Part shown: piece after piece, positions 1 to 11,021 of the stretch
Layout: every line of letters starts with the position of its first letter
Position numbering within the stretch: position 1 is the stretch's first letter
Origin: Neonectria sp. B-13
Taxonomy: Eukaryota; Ascomycota; Sordariomycetes; Hypocreales; Nectriaceae
NCBI GenBank assembly: GCA_002682825.1
Contig: NOKP01000004.1
Coordinates: 2,601,607-2,665,606, forward strand
Direction: 5' to 3'
DNA: 64,000 nt
Made by a program: the position numbers and the translations under genes
Notes under the pieces: model-generated
What the model saw: only the letters and a program-made list of their open reading frames with translations
What the model was told of the DNA's origin: nothing
The model's database searches: none

Positions 1-734
1 CCCGAATCCCCAGCGACGGAGAACTGGGGGGTGGAGGCAGCTTCGCGCGATGCGAGGGGCGGAGATCTCGACGGAGACGGCAGATGCAGCGTTGACGTCG
101 CGTCGGCAGGGCCGCGATGGGAGACCTGTTGGACCGGATGGAGGCTTGATTTGAGCCCGGGTGCTTAGATCCCGCGTCACACAGATACTACGCCCTCCAC
201 CGCCCACGGGGCACTGGGGCATCTCCTTCAGGGGGGGTTCAGTCACTGCAACAAGCCGCTGGACTGCTATGGCTCACTGCGTTCTAGCCTCCCCCTCCCC
301 TGGACAGATTGGGTACCTGGGTCCCTAGTCACATTACGCCGCGGTGGGTGGCGTCGCGGGCCACATCAGCCTCATCGTCAATTCATTGATAGACGGCTAG
401 ACTACACATTATCCATGCCACATCATCCAGTCTACGAATATTGCCGTTCAGTGCATCCGGTCTCGTCAACGCCAGGAACAATTTGATAATCAATCTACTT
501 CCCTTTCATCTAACACTCGACACCAATCGCAGCCACCAAATATCAAACGACCGCTACTGGATCAGCAACCGAGCTCCCCACTATGGTGGATTGCGACCTT
601 CGTCCGCTGCATCGATCGACCCTGTTCCAAACTCGAAATCCTTCCTACGCGCCTCCTTGCGCCTGCGCCAACGCCAACGCCAACGGTCCGTGAGCTGTCC
701 GCAGTACTCCCGTCGCCCGCCTGCGAACACCACC
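1..734 (+). promoter_or_regulatory. Upstream region and likely 5' leader of the two-pass membrane protein
   Basis: No gene is supported here. The frame of the downstream protein is open back to 441 but has no in-frame ATG before 735, so this part is read as leader. Two short upstream ORFs are visible: 415-486 (23 residues) and 583-693 (36 residues). Whether they lie on the mRNA depends on the unknown start of transcription. Confidence 0.45.
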
Positions 735-1769
735 ATGGAGGGCACCGGTCGAGTCCAGCACGATGGCTCTCCAACGTCACCAACTCCGTCTCCCTCCCAC
801 CGAAGGGCACCCTCTGGCTCTGGCCTCCTGTCTCGGTTCCCCTTCATGAAGTCCTCGCAAGACTCCAAGCCCAGGCCAGACCGCAACGTCACCGACTCAA
901 CGCCTGCCGCCTCTCGGTCGACCCCTCGTGCATCTTCCGCCATCGTTCAGCAGCAGGTAAAGACTCGCCGCCGCAGAGGATCCCTTAGGAAGGTCGCGCT
1001 GCTCGGCCGTGGAGCTCAGCGCGAGAAGAAGGAGAGCAAGCAATTGACCATCAACACCTCACACGCTGCTGCGTTTGGTCTCGATCCCACGACCACCACC
1101 CAGACCCAGAGCCCAGAGCAACTTACGCCTGTGGATTACGATAACGGCCTGGCACCCACACCGCATCCTGCGACCGACTCGTTCCCTGCAACAAGCAGCG
1201 TCGTCGAGCCGTCCAGGGTTCCCACGTTGCCCACGAACAGCTCGGCATCGCAACCGGACCAAGATACCCACGGCTCATATACATCTACCGACGAGGAGGA
1301 TATGCTCCAAATCCCCAAAGACTCAGCTGCCCTGAGGCAGAGCCTAGCCATGACTCCTGGACCGGACTCCTACTTTGGAGGCCTCGGCGCCGATACAACA
1401 CAAAGGCGGAGGTCCATTCACAGGGCGAAATCGCCCCTGTCTTACAGCGGGCTTTCCACGAGCACGCTCCCGGTGCACGACACCGAATGGGATTACTCGG
1501 ACACGGAGTGGTGGGGATGGGTGGTGCTGTGCGTGACATGGTTTGTCTTCGTCATTGGGATGGGCTCCTGCTTCGATGTCTGGAGTTGGGCGTGGGACGT
1601 GGGCAAGACGCCATACGCACCACCGGAGCTGGAAGACGACCCTACCTTGCCGGTTGTGGGATACTACCCGGCGCTGATAATTTTGACGGGCATCATGGCC
1701 TGGGTCTGGGTGTTGACGGCGTGGGTTGGGATGAAGTACTTCCGGCACGCCAAGATCAGCGGCGACTGA
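735..1769 (+). CDS. Two-pass membrane protein with long disordered N-terminal tail, function unknown
   Basis: Single-exon gene of 344 residues. I chose the ATG at 735 because it sits in a good CACCATGG context and is the first ATG in the open frame. Residues 1 to about 255 are rich in Ser, Thr, Pro and Arg and look disordered, with a basic patch (KTRRRRGSLRK) near residue 80. The C-terminal 90 residues are different: a Trp-rich stretch starting at DTEWDYSDTEWWGW leads into a hydrophobic helix, a polar loop with APPELEDDPTLP, and a second hydrophobic helix ending in MKYFRHAKISGD. This suggests an integral membrane protein with a cytosolic tail. I do not recognise a named family. The tail's Ser/Pro content would suit phosphorylation, but that is inference. 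Confidence 0.75.
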   Translation: MEGTGRVQHDGSPTSPTPSPSHRRAPSGSGLLSRFPFMKSSQDSKPRPDRNVTDSTPAASRSTPRASSAIVQQQVKTRRRRGSLRKVALLGRGAQREKKESKQLTINTSHAAAFGLDPTTTTQTQSPEQLTPVDYDNGLAPTPHPATDSFPATSSVVEPSRVPTLPTNSSASQPDQDTHGSYTSTDEEDMLQIPKDSAALRQSLAMTPGPDSYFGGLGADTTQRRRSIHRAKSPLSYSGLSTSTLPVHDTEWDYSDTEWWGWVVLCVTWFVFVIGMGSCFDVWSWAWDVGKTPYAPPELEDDPTLPVVGYYPALIILTGIMAWVWVLTAWVGMKYFRHAKISGD

Positions 1770-4700
1770 GAGACTCGCGATGGGAGGATAGACGCAGAGT
1801 CGCGGGACCAGAGAAGAAGCCAACACTTTATTGGCTGCAACAATCTCTCTTTCATCGACATTCTCCTCATCCTTCTCCTTTCTACCAGCCAGCCCCTATG
1901 TCGGAACTCTCAAGATCACTTTGTGCAAGGCGCCATCGGGGACCAACACAACGTAGCTGGTCACGGCGTAGTCCGCCCAATAGTCGACGGCATGGCCCAG
2001 GAAATATGACGAAACAAGCGAGCCGCATCCGCGTCAAATGAATTGGTGTTGGTCGCTGGGTCCTGGTTGGATGCTTTGGGATTGCGATTGAATGCTAAGC
2101 GCCGCGGTTTCGAGGCAAGACGGCGGCAATGCGACCAACACGCCCAATCAAGCCGGGGTCCAGGCGGACACAGAAAAGCCCAGCGCCGTCCAAGAGCCTA
2201 GAGGGAGTCCTTCTCTTTTCGCAGCGGGGCTTGACAAGTCCGACCCTGGAACATGTTTCACCAAGGCCCGCGAGGAGAGTCTAGTGCTGGAGATGACTCG
2301 AAATACCGGCGCAGCCAACGCGGTGTGGCCGATTACGGGGAGGACATGATACCTAGGCTGCGGTCTACTCCTTGGAAGGTTATCTACGAACCGCAGCAGT
2401 AGTCTCTCCTGGGAGTGGATCTGGGTGGGTGCGAACTGGACGTTCGGCCATACCCGACGCTACGTCACAGGTGCCACGCGGAGACAAAAGGCCATCTTGG
2501 GCGTCTTCCTTTTGTGAGGTGGCGAGAGGGACGTCATAAGATGCGAACAGATGAGAGGATGAAAGGTAATCAACCCCGCTGTCAGCTTTGTCCGTCATGA
2601 TTTTAGACCACAAGGCAAAGCCAGAAGGCAAAGAGAATTGTCTGAGAGAGAGATCCAAGAATACGACTGTACATAGAACAGTTCAGTAAGATTCGTAATA
2701 GTTAATCATTATTCAGCAGCCCTACAAAACACCAGCTTAGTAGGCAATAGATGGTGTGCGCGGGTGCCGCCGGTTCAGCTGCATGGTCACGATACATCCG
2801 CCCATCCCGCCGCTCTCGTCACTCTTGCTCATTCATTAGTGATTAGCCTGGCCGAGCTGAGCTCTCTACCCATTGGCAGCTAGCAGCCAGGAGCCTTGGC
2901 TGCTGTGCTGTGTCGTGTCGTGTCATGTCTCATGCCAAGGCGCGGGCTTGATTCATGCGCTGTGTTTGAGGTTATGCGCAGTGCAACTCCAGATGATTGT
3001 GTCTTTAGTTTCAACTTTAGTGATTTTTCAGCAGCAAGTAAGCTGAGTCTAATGTTCTCTCTTGTGTGTGTTTCTATATTACGTGTTCTAGATGAGGCTC
3101 GGGGCACGATGGAGGTGTTTGGCGTGAAGCCCTAGAGCTCGGGTTGAGTCACTCCGTCTTGAACTCGGCAGACGCGACAGCTTTCAAGGCCGTTCTTTGG
3201 CTTCTAGATCTGCCCAATCCTCTTGCTGTCAGACGGGGTCAACGTGAATTCAGGCTGTGGTCAATTGCATCATTCTTGTTACATGACTTTTTGCAAATGG
3301 TTTCGGATTACAACCTAAGTTACCTCCTGAATAGACAGTCCATGTTAGCCTTCATCACAGACAAGCTGGCCGCGAGGGCGACCCCGAATTCGCCGCCCCC
3401 GCACGGGACGGGACAGTGCCAGTAACTGCACACTGTGCATGGTGTGCAGTTGGCCACCCCCACCTGGGGGCTCTTGGCGCTGAGAGGCCGAGAGGGCAGC
3501 CAGTTCAGTGGATACCACGCCGGAGGGTCCAGTGGCGACGCTGATCGATTACAGTGCGAGTCCAGACCGGCCCTCGCTGCCCGTCAGTAGCATCCACCCA
3601 CCTTGGTGCACCCTGATGCACCCAACGCGCAGCGCGCTTACCCTGAGGAAAATCGAGACCCGACGAACTTTGCAGGTAGGCAGACGCACGCTCACACGCT
3701 GCCCTTTGGTGTGGATTGGTGTCTTAGTTCCTTCTGTTGCTCTTCCGTCCCTGCCCCGGAGCTCTCGGCCGGGATAAGGCAAGGCAAAGCGCTGGTCGGC
3801 CCGTGTCCTCGACAGGGAGTTTAGGAGGAGCGATCCGTATGCGAATATGTATTCGTTCTTCGTACACGTATCTACAAGTCTGGTGATGAACTGACTATTT
3901 GCACGAGGCGAAATGTCTGGCTGGGTCAGTCGGTGAGGGAGCGAAAATGGTTGTGTGGTTGGGCGTCTTCGTGGCCGCCCCCCTCCCCCCCTGTGATATC
4001 GGCTCGTTTCTTTGGTGGTGCTGCCCTACGCTCGTTGTTCCCTTGGATCTACGTTCCCAGCCGAAAGGGTACATCTTCCGAGCAGTAATCCGAACTATTG
4101 CTCCGTATATTGCTCCGTAGTCTACTACTTCCCCAGATTATGCCTCAGGTCGGTGACTGGGCTGCCCCTATTTGCCTGTGAGAGTCTCATAGACGGCAGA
4201 GGAAAAAGGAAAGGAAAGACAAAAGAAAATACAGCGGTTTTTTTTCCTCTCCCTAAGATTTGAATGCTCAGCGAGGCTCTCTCTGCTTCAGTCGGCGAGA
4301 GATTGGGCTGGCTGAGCTGGAAGGGACCGCCCGCTGGAACCACCCGAGAACGGCAGACATGCGGAACGGGTAGTTAAAAGACAGGACCTACCTGTGGTAC
4401 CTGGTGCTCGGTCCGTGGGTACCGACCTCCCGCAAAGGTAACTTGCCTCCGATTTTCCAAGGCTCAGTACTCCGAAGAAACCCTCTATTAATCTGATGCC
4501 ACCAATTTTTGCCCATTGCCCGTCGCCCGTTGCCTATTACAAACCAGCGAGGCCCTAGCGCATTGGTCCCCCCAGTGCGCGGGCGGACCTTGGCGGCCCA
4601 GCCGCAGAGCTTGCCTGTGCCTGAAACACATGCTCCTGGGTACCTACCTCTGTGGAGCGGTACCGGTCGTTGTCCATCGAGGTACCGCAGCGCAGCTCAC

Positions 4701-5135
4701 AGCGCAGCCATTGGAACTGAACTGGATGGAACTGACCCGACCCTGAGGTCCAGCCTACTAGTGCTGGGGGCCTGGACTTTGGAGCACTGCAACCACCATC
4801 AACCCACTGGCCGACAGTGAGCGGGTGAGCAACCGCGTGAGCTGCCAAATGCATCCATCCAATCTCTTGACGACCGGCCTCTCAGCTCCGGGCTTCTCAC
4901 GCTCGCAGGGTTTTTTTTTGGGGGGGGGGCAGCAGCCCATCCATCCGGTAAGAGGGAGAGCAAATAGAAAGGAGAGAAAGGGAAAAAAGTACACGAACCA
5001 GACTCAACAAATCCCTTTATTTCTTCTCCCGTTCACGGTTGGACTCTTTACTCCTCTACCAATATCATCTTCGTCGCGCCTAGGAATCACCTGTTTTTCT
5101 TCCATCGACTCACTCAAATGGATTTAATTCCATGT
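1770..5135. other. Long intergenic region, no gene seen
   Basis: About 3.4 kb between the membrane protein and the samB leader. Open frames here are short, lack recognisable domains and are not joined by convincing splice signals. A run of nine T followed by ten G (4911-4929) is a likely sequencing-difficult spot. It may hold distal samB promoter elements or non-coding transcripts, but nothing in the sequence shows this. Confidence 0.5.
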
Positions 5136-5953
5136 AGTCTAATATTTGCCTCCCGCCATTCCTCAGCCTTCAGCCGTCCAGCGTGCTGACCTGTGGTCCC
5201 TCTTTGTCTCTCCACCGCCCACTGTCCGCCGCCGCCGTTGACGCACAGAACATTGGCGCCCCCCGGCCTGCGCGCACGCAGCCTAGGTACCTACGAGTCT
5301 ACGACAGTGAACAACTGCCCGCTGTCCGCCTCCCCATCCCGCCTAAAACCGCCTACACCTGTACTCGCGCTGGCGCCGCCCCTGTGCCCGATTCGGCCTC
5401 CCTACCGACCCTGCCAAAACCAATCCCAACCCAAACCAGCCTCTTCAACTCCTCCTCCTCTCTAATCATCCGTCCATCCACCCATCTCTCTATTCCATCA
5501 CTCCCACACCCTCCTCGACCTCGCACGCCGTCCGCCGCCTCGACTCGAACTCGAACTTCGACGTACCATCTTCCGTTAACCGTCGCCTACCGTTCTCCTC
5601 GTCTCTCGTCTCTCGTCTCCTCATCTCCCACTCAACCATCGTTCCATCCTCCTACTCGCTTCCACACGTCGTCCATCTCGCTTCGTCTCGTCTCAACTTC
5701 GTTACGGCCTGTTCAATTGCCCGACTCTTCCTCTCGGTCGATCCCCGTCGAGGGGCTGCCAGAGCCTTCTCATACCTCTCGCTCATCGCCATTTTACCTC
5801 ATCCACTCCGCCACTGGCTAGCAGAGCACGCCCGCCCTGCATCGTCGTGCGAGCCCTCGCTTCGCCGCCGTTGCCTGCGTCGAAAATCCCCAATTTCTTC
5901 CTCCTTCACCTCCCTCACTCTCCCTCGGCCGGTCATCGCCCCGCTCAGCAAAG
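5136..5953 (+). promoter_or_regulatory. Pyrimidine-rich, ATG-free leader upstream of samB
   Basis: After the ATG at 5132 there is no ATG on the plus strand until the samB start at 5954, a stretch of more than 800 bases. It is dominated by C and T with many TCC, CTC and TCTC tracts. One frame stays open for most of it (5183-5821) but without an ATG. This looks like a long 5' untranslated leader plus core promoter; the exact start of transcription cannot be read from sequence. Confidence 0.55.
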
Positions 5954-7852
5954 ATGAGGGAAGTCAACTTCAGCATCCCCAACGTCAACAAGGCGTCAGT
6001 CGGCATCACCACTGCCCTCTACGATCGCCGTGCACTCGACTGCACATCCACTCTCCCTCTCATCAACTCCCTCAACCATCTCGCTTACCTCACCACCTCG
6101 TCGGCCCGCATCCGCGATATCCTCACCGTCGATGGCGGCATCGAGCGTCTCGTCTGCATCCTTAAGCAGGGACGCAGCAAGGATATGATGGGCATGTGGA
6201 AGTGGAATCTCGCCTTCCAGTGTGTTGTTAATATTGGCGTCAGAGGCACGGAAAATGTCCGCACCCGTGTCGTCGAGGCTGATATGGTCCCCGTCATCGC
6301 CACCATCCTAGACAATTACATCAAAGTCATCGACAAGTGCCGTGAAAAGGCTGAGGAGGCCAAGCAGAAGCAGATTCACGATCATCACCATCGCCACCGC
6401 AGCCACGAGCATCGATCAGGCTCCAAGTCATCCTCCTCGTCCGTCGCCGCCCCCTTCGGCCACCGCTCTACCTCCCGCGTCGATGCCGTCGACCAAAGGC
6501 CACTTCGCCGCCACGGTCCTCCTCCTTCCATCGACGTCTCGGCCACCTACGCCGGCCCGTCCACCGCCACCCCTCAGCAGCAACCCCTGGATGCTGCCCT
6601 CGCTACTCCTCAATATCCCTTGTCCACTCCGGACCGCCCTGGCTCATTCACCCCGACCCGTCATCAAAGCCTGAGGGCCGCTGACGGCCGTCACGCCACG
6701 ACCTCGACACCCCGTCAGACTATGCAACCCCTTGCCACTGCCGTTCCAGTAACAGCAGTAACAGAAACGGTTGAGGGCTTTGTCAGACCCGTCCGTGATG
6801 TCGACCGCCTCGCCTCCATGGCTCCGTTCGGGCCCAGTGACATGGCCTCGCAGCCTACCTCCCCCACGACGCCTCTCCCTCCTCCTCAGATCCGGTCTCC
6901 CACAGTGCGCCCAGCCTCGGCCCTTGGGCCTTCAGGTCGATCCCGCCGACGCCCTTCAATCCGCCATCAAAATTCGACAGCTGACACGGACGACATCAAC
7001 GGCGATAGTATGCCGTCCGACGAGTCACCCGAGACGGAGATGACTGGCACCGGCGACATGCAGTCCGCCGTTGATATTCAAGACATCACTATGGAGGATG
7101 GCGATGCCATGCTCGCCGGTGCAGCCCTCGATCTGACCACCCCAACCGTGTCGGAGACGCACCAGGATGCCGGCACTTTCAACATCACCCACCGCACCCC
7201 AATGGACGGCAGCATCGCCAACAACACTCCCACACCCGTCCCTGCGATTGGATTGTCTCCCAACCGTCCTGCCATGGTCACCCCTCCTCAGCCACCCATG
7301 CCGACCTCCACCGTTCCTCGCTACCTGCTGGACCGCCACTTTGTGCCGAACCCCCAGATGCTGGCCGCCATGCCCCGCGAAGAGGACGTACTCATGTCCC
7401 TCCAACTCCTGGCATACGTCTCCAAGTACTGTGGCCTTCGCTCATACTTCCAGAAGAGCCACCTCGTCCCCAGACTCAAGATTGGCAAGGAGCTCGCCGT
7501 GCTCGACGGTGAGGAGGATGTCCCCGACGTCCACGATGAGGATGCCGATGACGAGGAGTACCTGCTTCCCAACGAGTTCAATCTTTTCCCTCTAGTTGAA
7601 AAGTTCACCGTCCGGTACCACAGCACCGATATGCAGTACTGGGCTGGCGTGGTCATGCGGAACCTCTGCCGCAAGGACGATACCCGTGGGGGCATTAGGC
7701 AATGCGCTTACTACCAGTGTGGCAAGTGGGAAGAGTACACACGCCAGTTTGCCAAGTGCCGTCGATGTCGTCGGACCAAGTACTGCAGCAAGGAGTGTCA
7801 GAAAAGCGCCTGGGCCTTCCACCGCCACTGGTGTGTAGCGGCTACGCAGTAA
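5954..7852 (+). CDS. samB: MYND zinc-finger protein SamB/MUB1
   Basis: Single exon, 632 residues. The N-terminal ~150 residues match the armadillo-like region of SamB/MUB1 (starting MREVNFSIPNVNKASVGITT). A long low-complexity middle follows, with a His-rich stretch (HDHHHRHRSHEH) and many Ser/Pro/Thr. A conserved second block begins near YLLDRHFVPNPQMLAAMP. The C-terminus, residues 584-627, is a MYND finger with Cys pairs CAYYQC, CRRC and CSKEC ending in HRHWC. In yeast MUB1 partners the ubiquitin ligase Ubr2 in degrading Rpn4; in Aspergillus nidulans samB affects septation and conidiophore development. The start is the first ATG after the ATG-free leader and matches the family N-terminus. 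No intron is needed. Family assignment is strong; the role in this species is inferred. Confidence 0.93.
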   Translation: MREVNFSIPNVNKASVGITTALYDRRALDCTSTLPLINSLNHLAYLTTSSARIRDILTVDGGIERLVCILKQGRSKDMMGMWKWNLAFQCVVNIGVRGTENVRTRVVEADMVPVIATILDNYIKVIDKCREKAEEAKQKQIHDHHHRHRSHEHRSGSKSSSSSVAAPFGHRSTSRVDAVDQRPLRRHGPPPSIDVSATYAGPSTATPQQQPLDAALATPQYPLSTPDRPGSFTPTRHQSLRAADGRHATTSTPRQTMQPLATAVPVTAVTETVEGFVRPVRDVDRLASMAPFGPSDMASQPTSPTTPLPPPQIRSPTVRPASALGPSGRSRRRPSIRHQNSTADTDDINGDSMPSDESPETEMTGTGDMQSAVDIQDITMEDGDAMLAGAALDLTTPTVSETHQDAGTFNITHRTPMDGSIANNTPTPVPAIGLSPNRPAMVTPPQPPMPTSTVPRYLLDRHFVPNPQMLAAMPREEDVLMSLQLLAYVSKYCGLRSYFQKSHLVPRLKIGKELAVLDGEEDVPDVHDEDADDEEYLLPNEFNLFPLVEKFTVRYHSTDMQYWAGVVMRNLCRKDDTRGGIRQCAYYQCGKWEEYTRQFAKCRRCRRTKYCSKECQKSAWAFHRHWCVAATQ

Positions 7853-8857
7853 GCGGTCGGCACATCACGCGACGGTCCGTGACAGCATCAAACTCGGCGC
7901 ATTCCGCAGCATATATGCTTGTTTCACAATGTCTTTGAAAGGTTGCGAATGCATTGCATAGCAAAGCGTGTCATGAGCGCATGGCGTTTCCTCTCGATAC
8001 CACTGGTTTTAATTGGCGCAATCGGCTGGGCATGAACTGTTGACTTGGGGGCATTCTTGTTTTTTTTCTCTCTTCTATTTAACTATTGGGTTTTGCGCTT
8101 CTAATTCTTGCTCGTTTTGAGTTGGGGACAACAAACTCCAGATGATATATCTTATCTGTGGCTCTTCCATCGGGACGGGCTGGCCCTGAGTAGGCAACGA
8201 CGACGACGGCGCTACCTGTCTGGTATATAGATATCGCTACGGGTGGATCTCAAGGGGCCGCGGCTTGCGGCTCTTTGGGGTATGGAATCTGGATATGATT
8301 GATGACGGTGATCATGGACAGCGGAGGAAGTGGTTTATTCGCAGGTTTGCTGTGCAAATTGACCAGGCGGGTGGATGTCCAGATGGGAGGGACATGGACG
8401 GTTGGCAGATTCCTCATACGGGATGCTGTTGACGTGGACTGCGGCAAAAATGACCCAGTCACTACTCAGAATCTTCTACATACTTATTCCTTTGGGTATA
8501 GATGAATGGATCAACGAATTCAAAACAAAACTTGACGTCTTATGTGCTTTTTGCAAACAATCATTTTGAAGCTATCACTTGAGTTATCCGAAGAGTTTTC
8601 AGCGAGTGATTTTTCAACGGCATGACGAGATTTCCAATTGCAGTCAACCCCATGGAAGGGGCACGGTTCAATCGCACGGCAATACACGACGTCTAGCAAA
8701 ATGGGATTGAATTACACGCATCAAGGACCCATAAACGCCAGCCCTCTTCGGTTGTACGACTAATGGCCTGTACCAGGCGTGAAGATGAACCAACCACAAC
8801 ATCCGCTTTTCTCCTCCATTCCGCCATCATGATAGCTCACTCATCCGTCACCTCCTT
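7853..8857. other. Convergent 3' region between samB and EBP2
   Basis: About 1 kb between two convergent genes. T-rich tracts after the samB stop are compatible with 3' untranslated sequence and polyadenylation. I see no conserved coding potential on either strand. Confidence 0.5.
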
Positions 8858-10227
8858 CTATTTCGGACCCATGGACTTCCTCCTCGCCTTGCCCGGCCGC
8901 GTCTTGGTGACCTTGCCGCGACCGCCGGCCTTCATCTTCTTGGCATCGAACCCGCTGAGGTCGCCGGAGCTCTTGGCGTCGCCCGACTTGGCGTGACGCT
9001 TCTTGCCGCCGAAGCCGTACTTCTCGTTCTTATTCGACCTCTTGCGGTTGGGACCGCTGGCATCCTGGCCACGGCCGGCACCGGAGCGCCCATTTTGTTT
9101 CTTGATTTCCTGCTCGACGCCGACGTCGAAGATGTCGGCCTCCTTGGTACCGCCGGTGTCACCGCTGGACTCTTGGCGCTCTGAGAGAGGGGGGTGTGTT
9201 AGTTAACGACACAATAAAACACCTACGGGTAGGGTAGAGTGGAGTGGGAGAAAACTTACTTCGCTTGAGCGTCTTGATCTTGTCGAGAGTATCGCGCTTG
9301 GCCTTTGCGCGCTCCTGGAGCTTAGCGACCTGGACCTGCTTGCCAAACTTCTTGAGGTCGCGCATCTTGCGGGCTTCGCCGGCGGCCTTCTTGTTGGTGG
9401 CCTCCTCGACGAGCTTGGCCTTGATCTTGTCCATGTGGGCGTCCTCCTTGATCATCTCGGCAAAGTAGTCCTTGGGGCGCGAGAAGGGAACGCCCTCGGC
9501 GCGGAGACGAGAGCGGGCCAGGCGGACAGCGTCGAGGCTCTGCGAGTAGAAGGCCAGCTCGCGCTGGAGGTCGTCGGAGACGTCGGGGATGGACTCAGCC
9601 GTGTCCTCGGGGGCGACAATGGTTTGGTGGCTGGCGAAGGGGACGGACTTGTCGGCGGGGATGGCGATGCGTTTGAGAGAGGCGAGCAGGGCGGTCGTGT
9701 TGTTGATGGTGAGGCGCTGGTGGGGGATGAGGTCTTCCTTGTCAGCGTCGTCGAGGTCTTCGAGGTCCGACATGGGAATGTCCTCGTCGTCCTCTTCCTC
9801 TTCCTCGTCGTCATCCTCCTTGACTGGGGCCTTGATCTGCTGCAGGGCCTGGTTCTTTTTTGAGGGCTTGCGGGGGATCTTGTCCTCGAGCTCGATTGAC
9901 GAGTCGGAAGTGTCGCTGTCGTTGAGGGCGTCTAAGTCGATCTAGAAAGGCGGCTCGTTAGCGGCAGTCTGGGGCCAATTGTTTGTAAATACGAACCTGC
10001 ACATCCTCTTCCTCCTCATCATCATCGTCGTCGTCGTCCTCGGCGACATCAGCCTCGACATCTTCCACCTCAACCTCGTTCTCGTCGGCGCCGGAATCCT
10101 CAGCTGCCCCGCCGGCGGCCTTGCGATCGTGCCTGGCGGCCTTCTGTTTGCGCTTCAGCTTGAGCTTCTTGACATCGAGGCCCTTCTCTGCGGCCAGCGC
10201 CAACTTGAGCTTGCTTTTGGGAGCCAT
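8858..10227 (-). CDS. EBP2: rRNA-processing protein EBP2
   Basis: Nucleolar protein needed for 60S subunit assembly. Three exons: 9997-10227, 9260-9941 and 8858-9180, joining to 411 residues (yeast EBP2 is about 427). The N-terminus MAPKSKLKLALAAEKGLD is followed by a basic segment and acidic runs of Asp/Glu. The conserved EBP2 core runs through ELAFYSQSLDAVRLARSRL, a Pro-Lys-Asp-Tyr-Phe-Ala-Glu-Met block and KMRDLKKFGKQVQVAKLQ. The C-terminus is the typical Gly/Lys/Arg tail, including KYGFGGKKRHAKSGDAKSS and a terminal RRKSMGPK. Intron 1 has donor GTTCGT, a GCTAAC branch and TCTAG acceptor; intron 2 has GTAAGT and CTCAG. The start is in an ACCATGG-like context on the minus strand. Upstream in-frame ATG at 10362 exists but adds non-conserved residues. 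Confidence 0.93.
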
Positions 10228-11021
10228 GGTGGGAAGATGGCCTTTGTATGAGGTGAGAGGAATGTTGTTTGTCGGGGCCTGGGAGCGCTGTAGCTCGTAG
10301 TAAACGCAACTGGGTGCAAGTTTGGAAAAATCTCGAGGATTCTGCCGCGGGACTGTGCTCACCGCCTTGACTTTTTTTTAGCGGGGCCAACCTCCGTGCA
10401 TTCTGTGCATTTGCGCCAAACTAATCCCGAATTGGGGATGTGCTCTAGTCTAGGGTAGTTGATTTTCCAAGCACAGCGACAGTGTAAGAGTATTTAGATA
10501 GGGTTTGGGGGGTTCTTATACACGGTTATGCTTGAATGTAGAGTCTGCTTCATTATTGGGCCGTCTCTTGTTAAATCTTGATTGAATTTGCATTAGTTCA
10601 TATATTATCAAAGATGTTTCTAGTCATCAATGTTAAAGTCACTGTCATGAAAGGAGAGGAGACGATCGTTTTCCCGTGGCTTGTATTAGAAAGTTAAGTT
10701 ATGTGTCAAATATCCCAAGATTGACCATCGCCGTGTTCCGTGTCCACCCGGAACCAAGTGAACTAGAGACACTCCATGTAAGTAGCTTCTGAATGCCGGC
10801 GTCCCGCCACCCAGAGCATATCTGTGTAAAAATAAAAATAAAAGTAAACTAAGCCGATTGGATCCTTCTTTTCTTCCCATGCCCCCGAGTATCTGAGTAG
10901 TGCTGTGGATTGATCATAGTTGGGTCGATCCTTTTTGTTTGAAGTTGGTTGTTTGGGTTGGTGATGGTTTTACTCTGCTAACCCGAGGCCCCAGAAAGCA
11001 CTGCTGTTGATTGTCGAGGCT
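10228..11021. other. Intergenic: EBP2 promoter and 3' region of the pheromone gene
   Basis: About 0.8 kb, AT-richer than the genes on each side. It should contain the EBP2 promoter (minus strand) and the 3' untranslated part of the pheromone precursor gene. No coding feature is supported. Confidence 0.5.

Noticed and set aside
4911..4929. T9-G10 junction as a possible biological signal
   Set aside because: Homopolymer runs like this are common, error-prone sequence and no gene is near.
5183..5821. Open frame of 212 codons upstream of samB
   Set aside because: It has no ATG, is Ser/Pro/Thr-rich because of the C/T composition, and lies in the samB leader. It is better explained as an untranslated region.
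9435..9863. Plus-strand frame opposite EBP2
   Set aside because: Its Val/Gly/Leu-rich content is the complement of the acidic EBP2 coding region.
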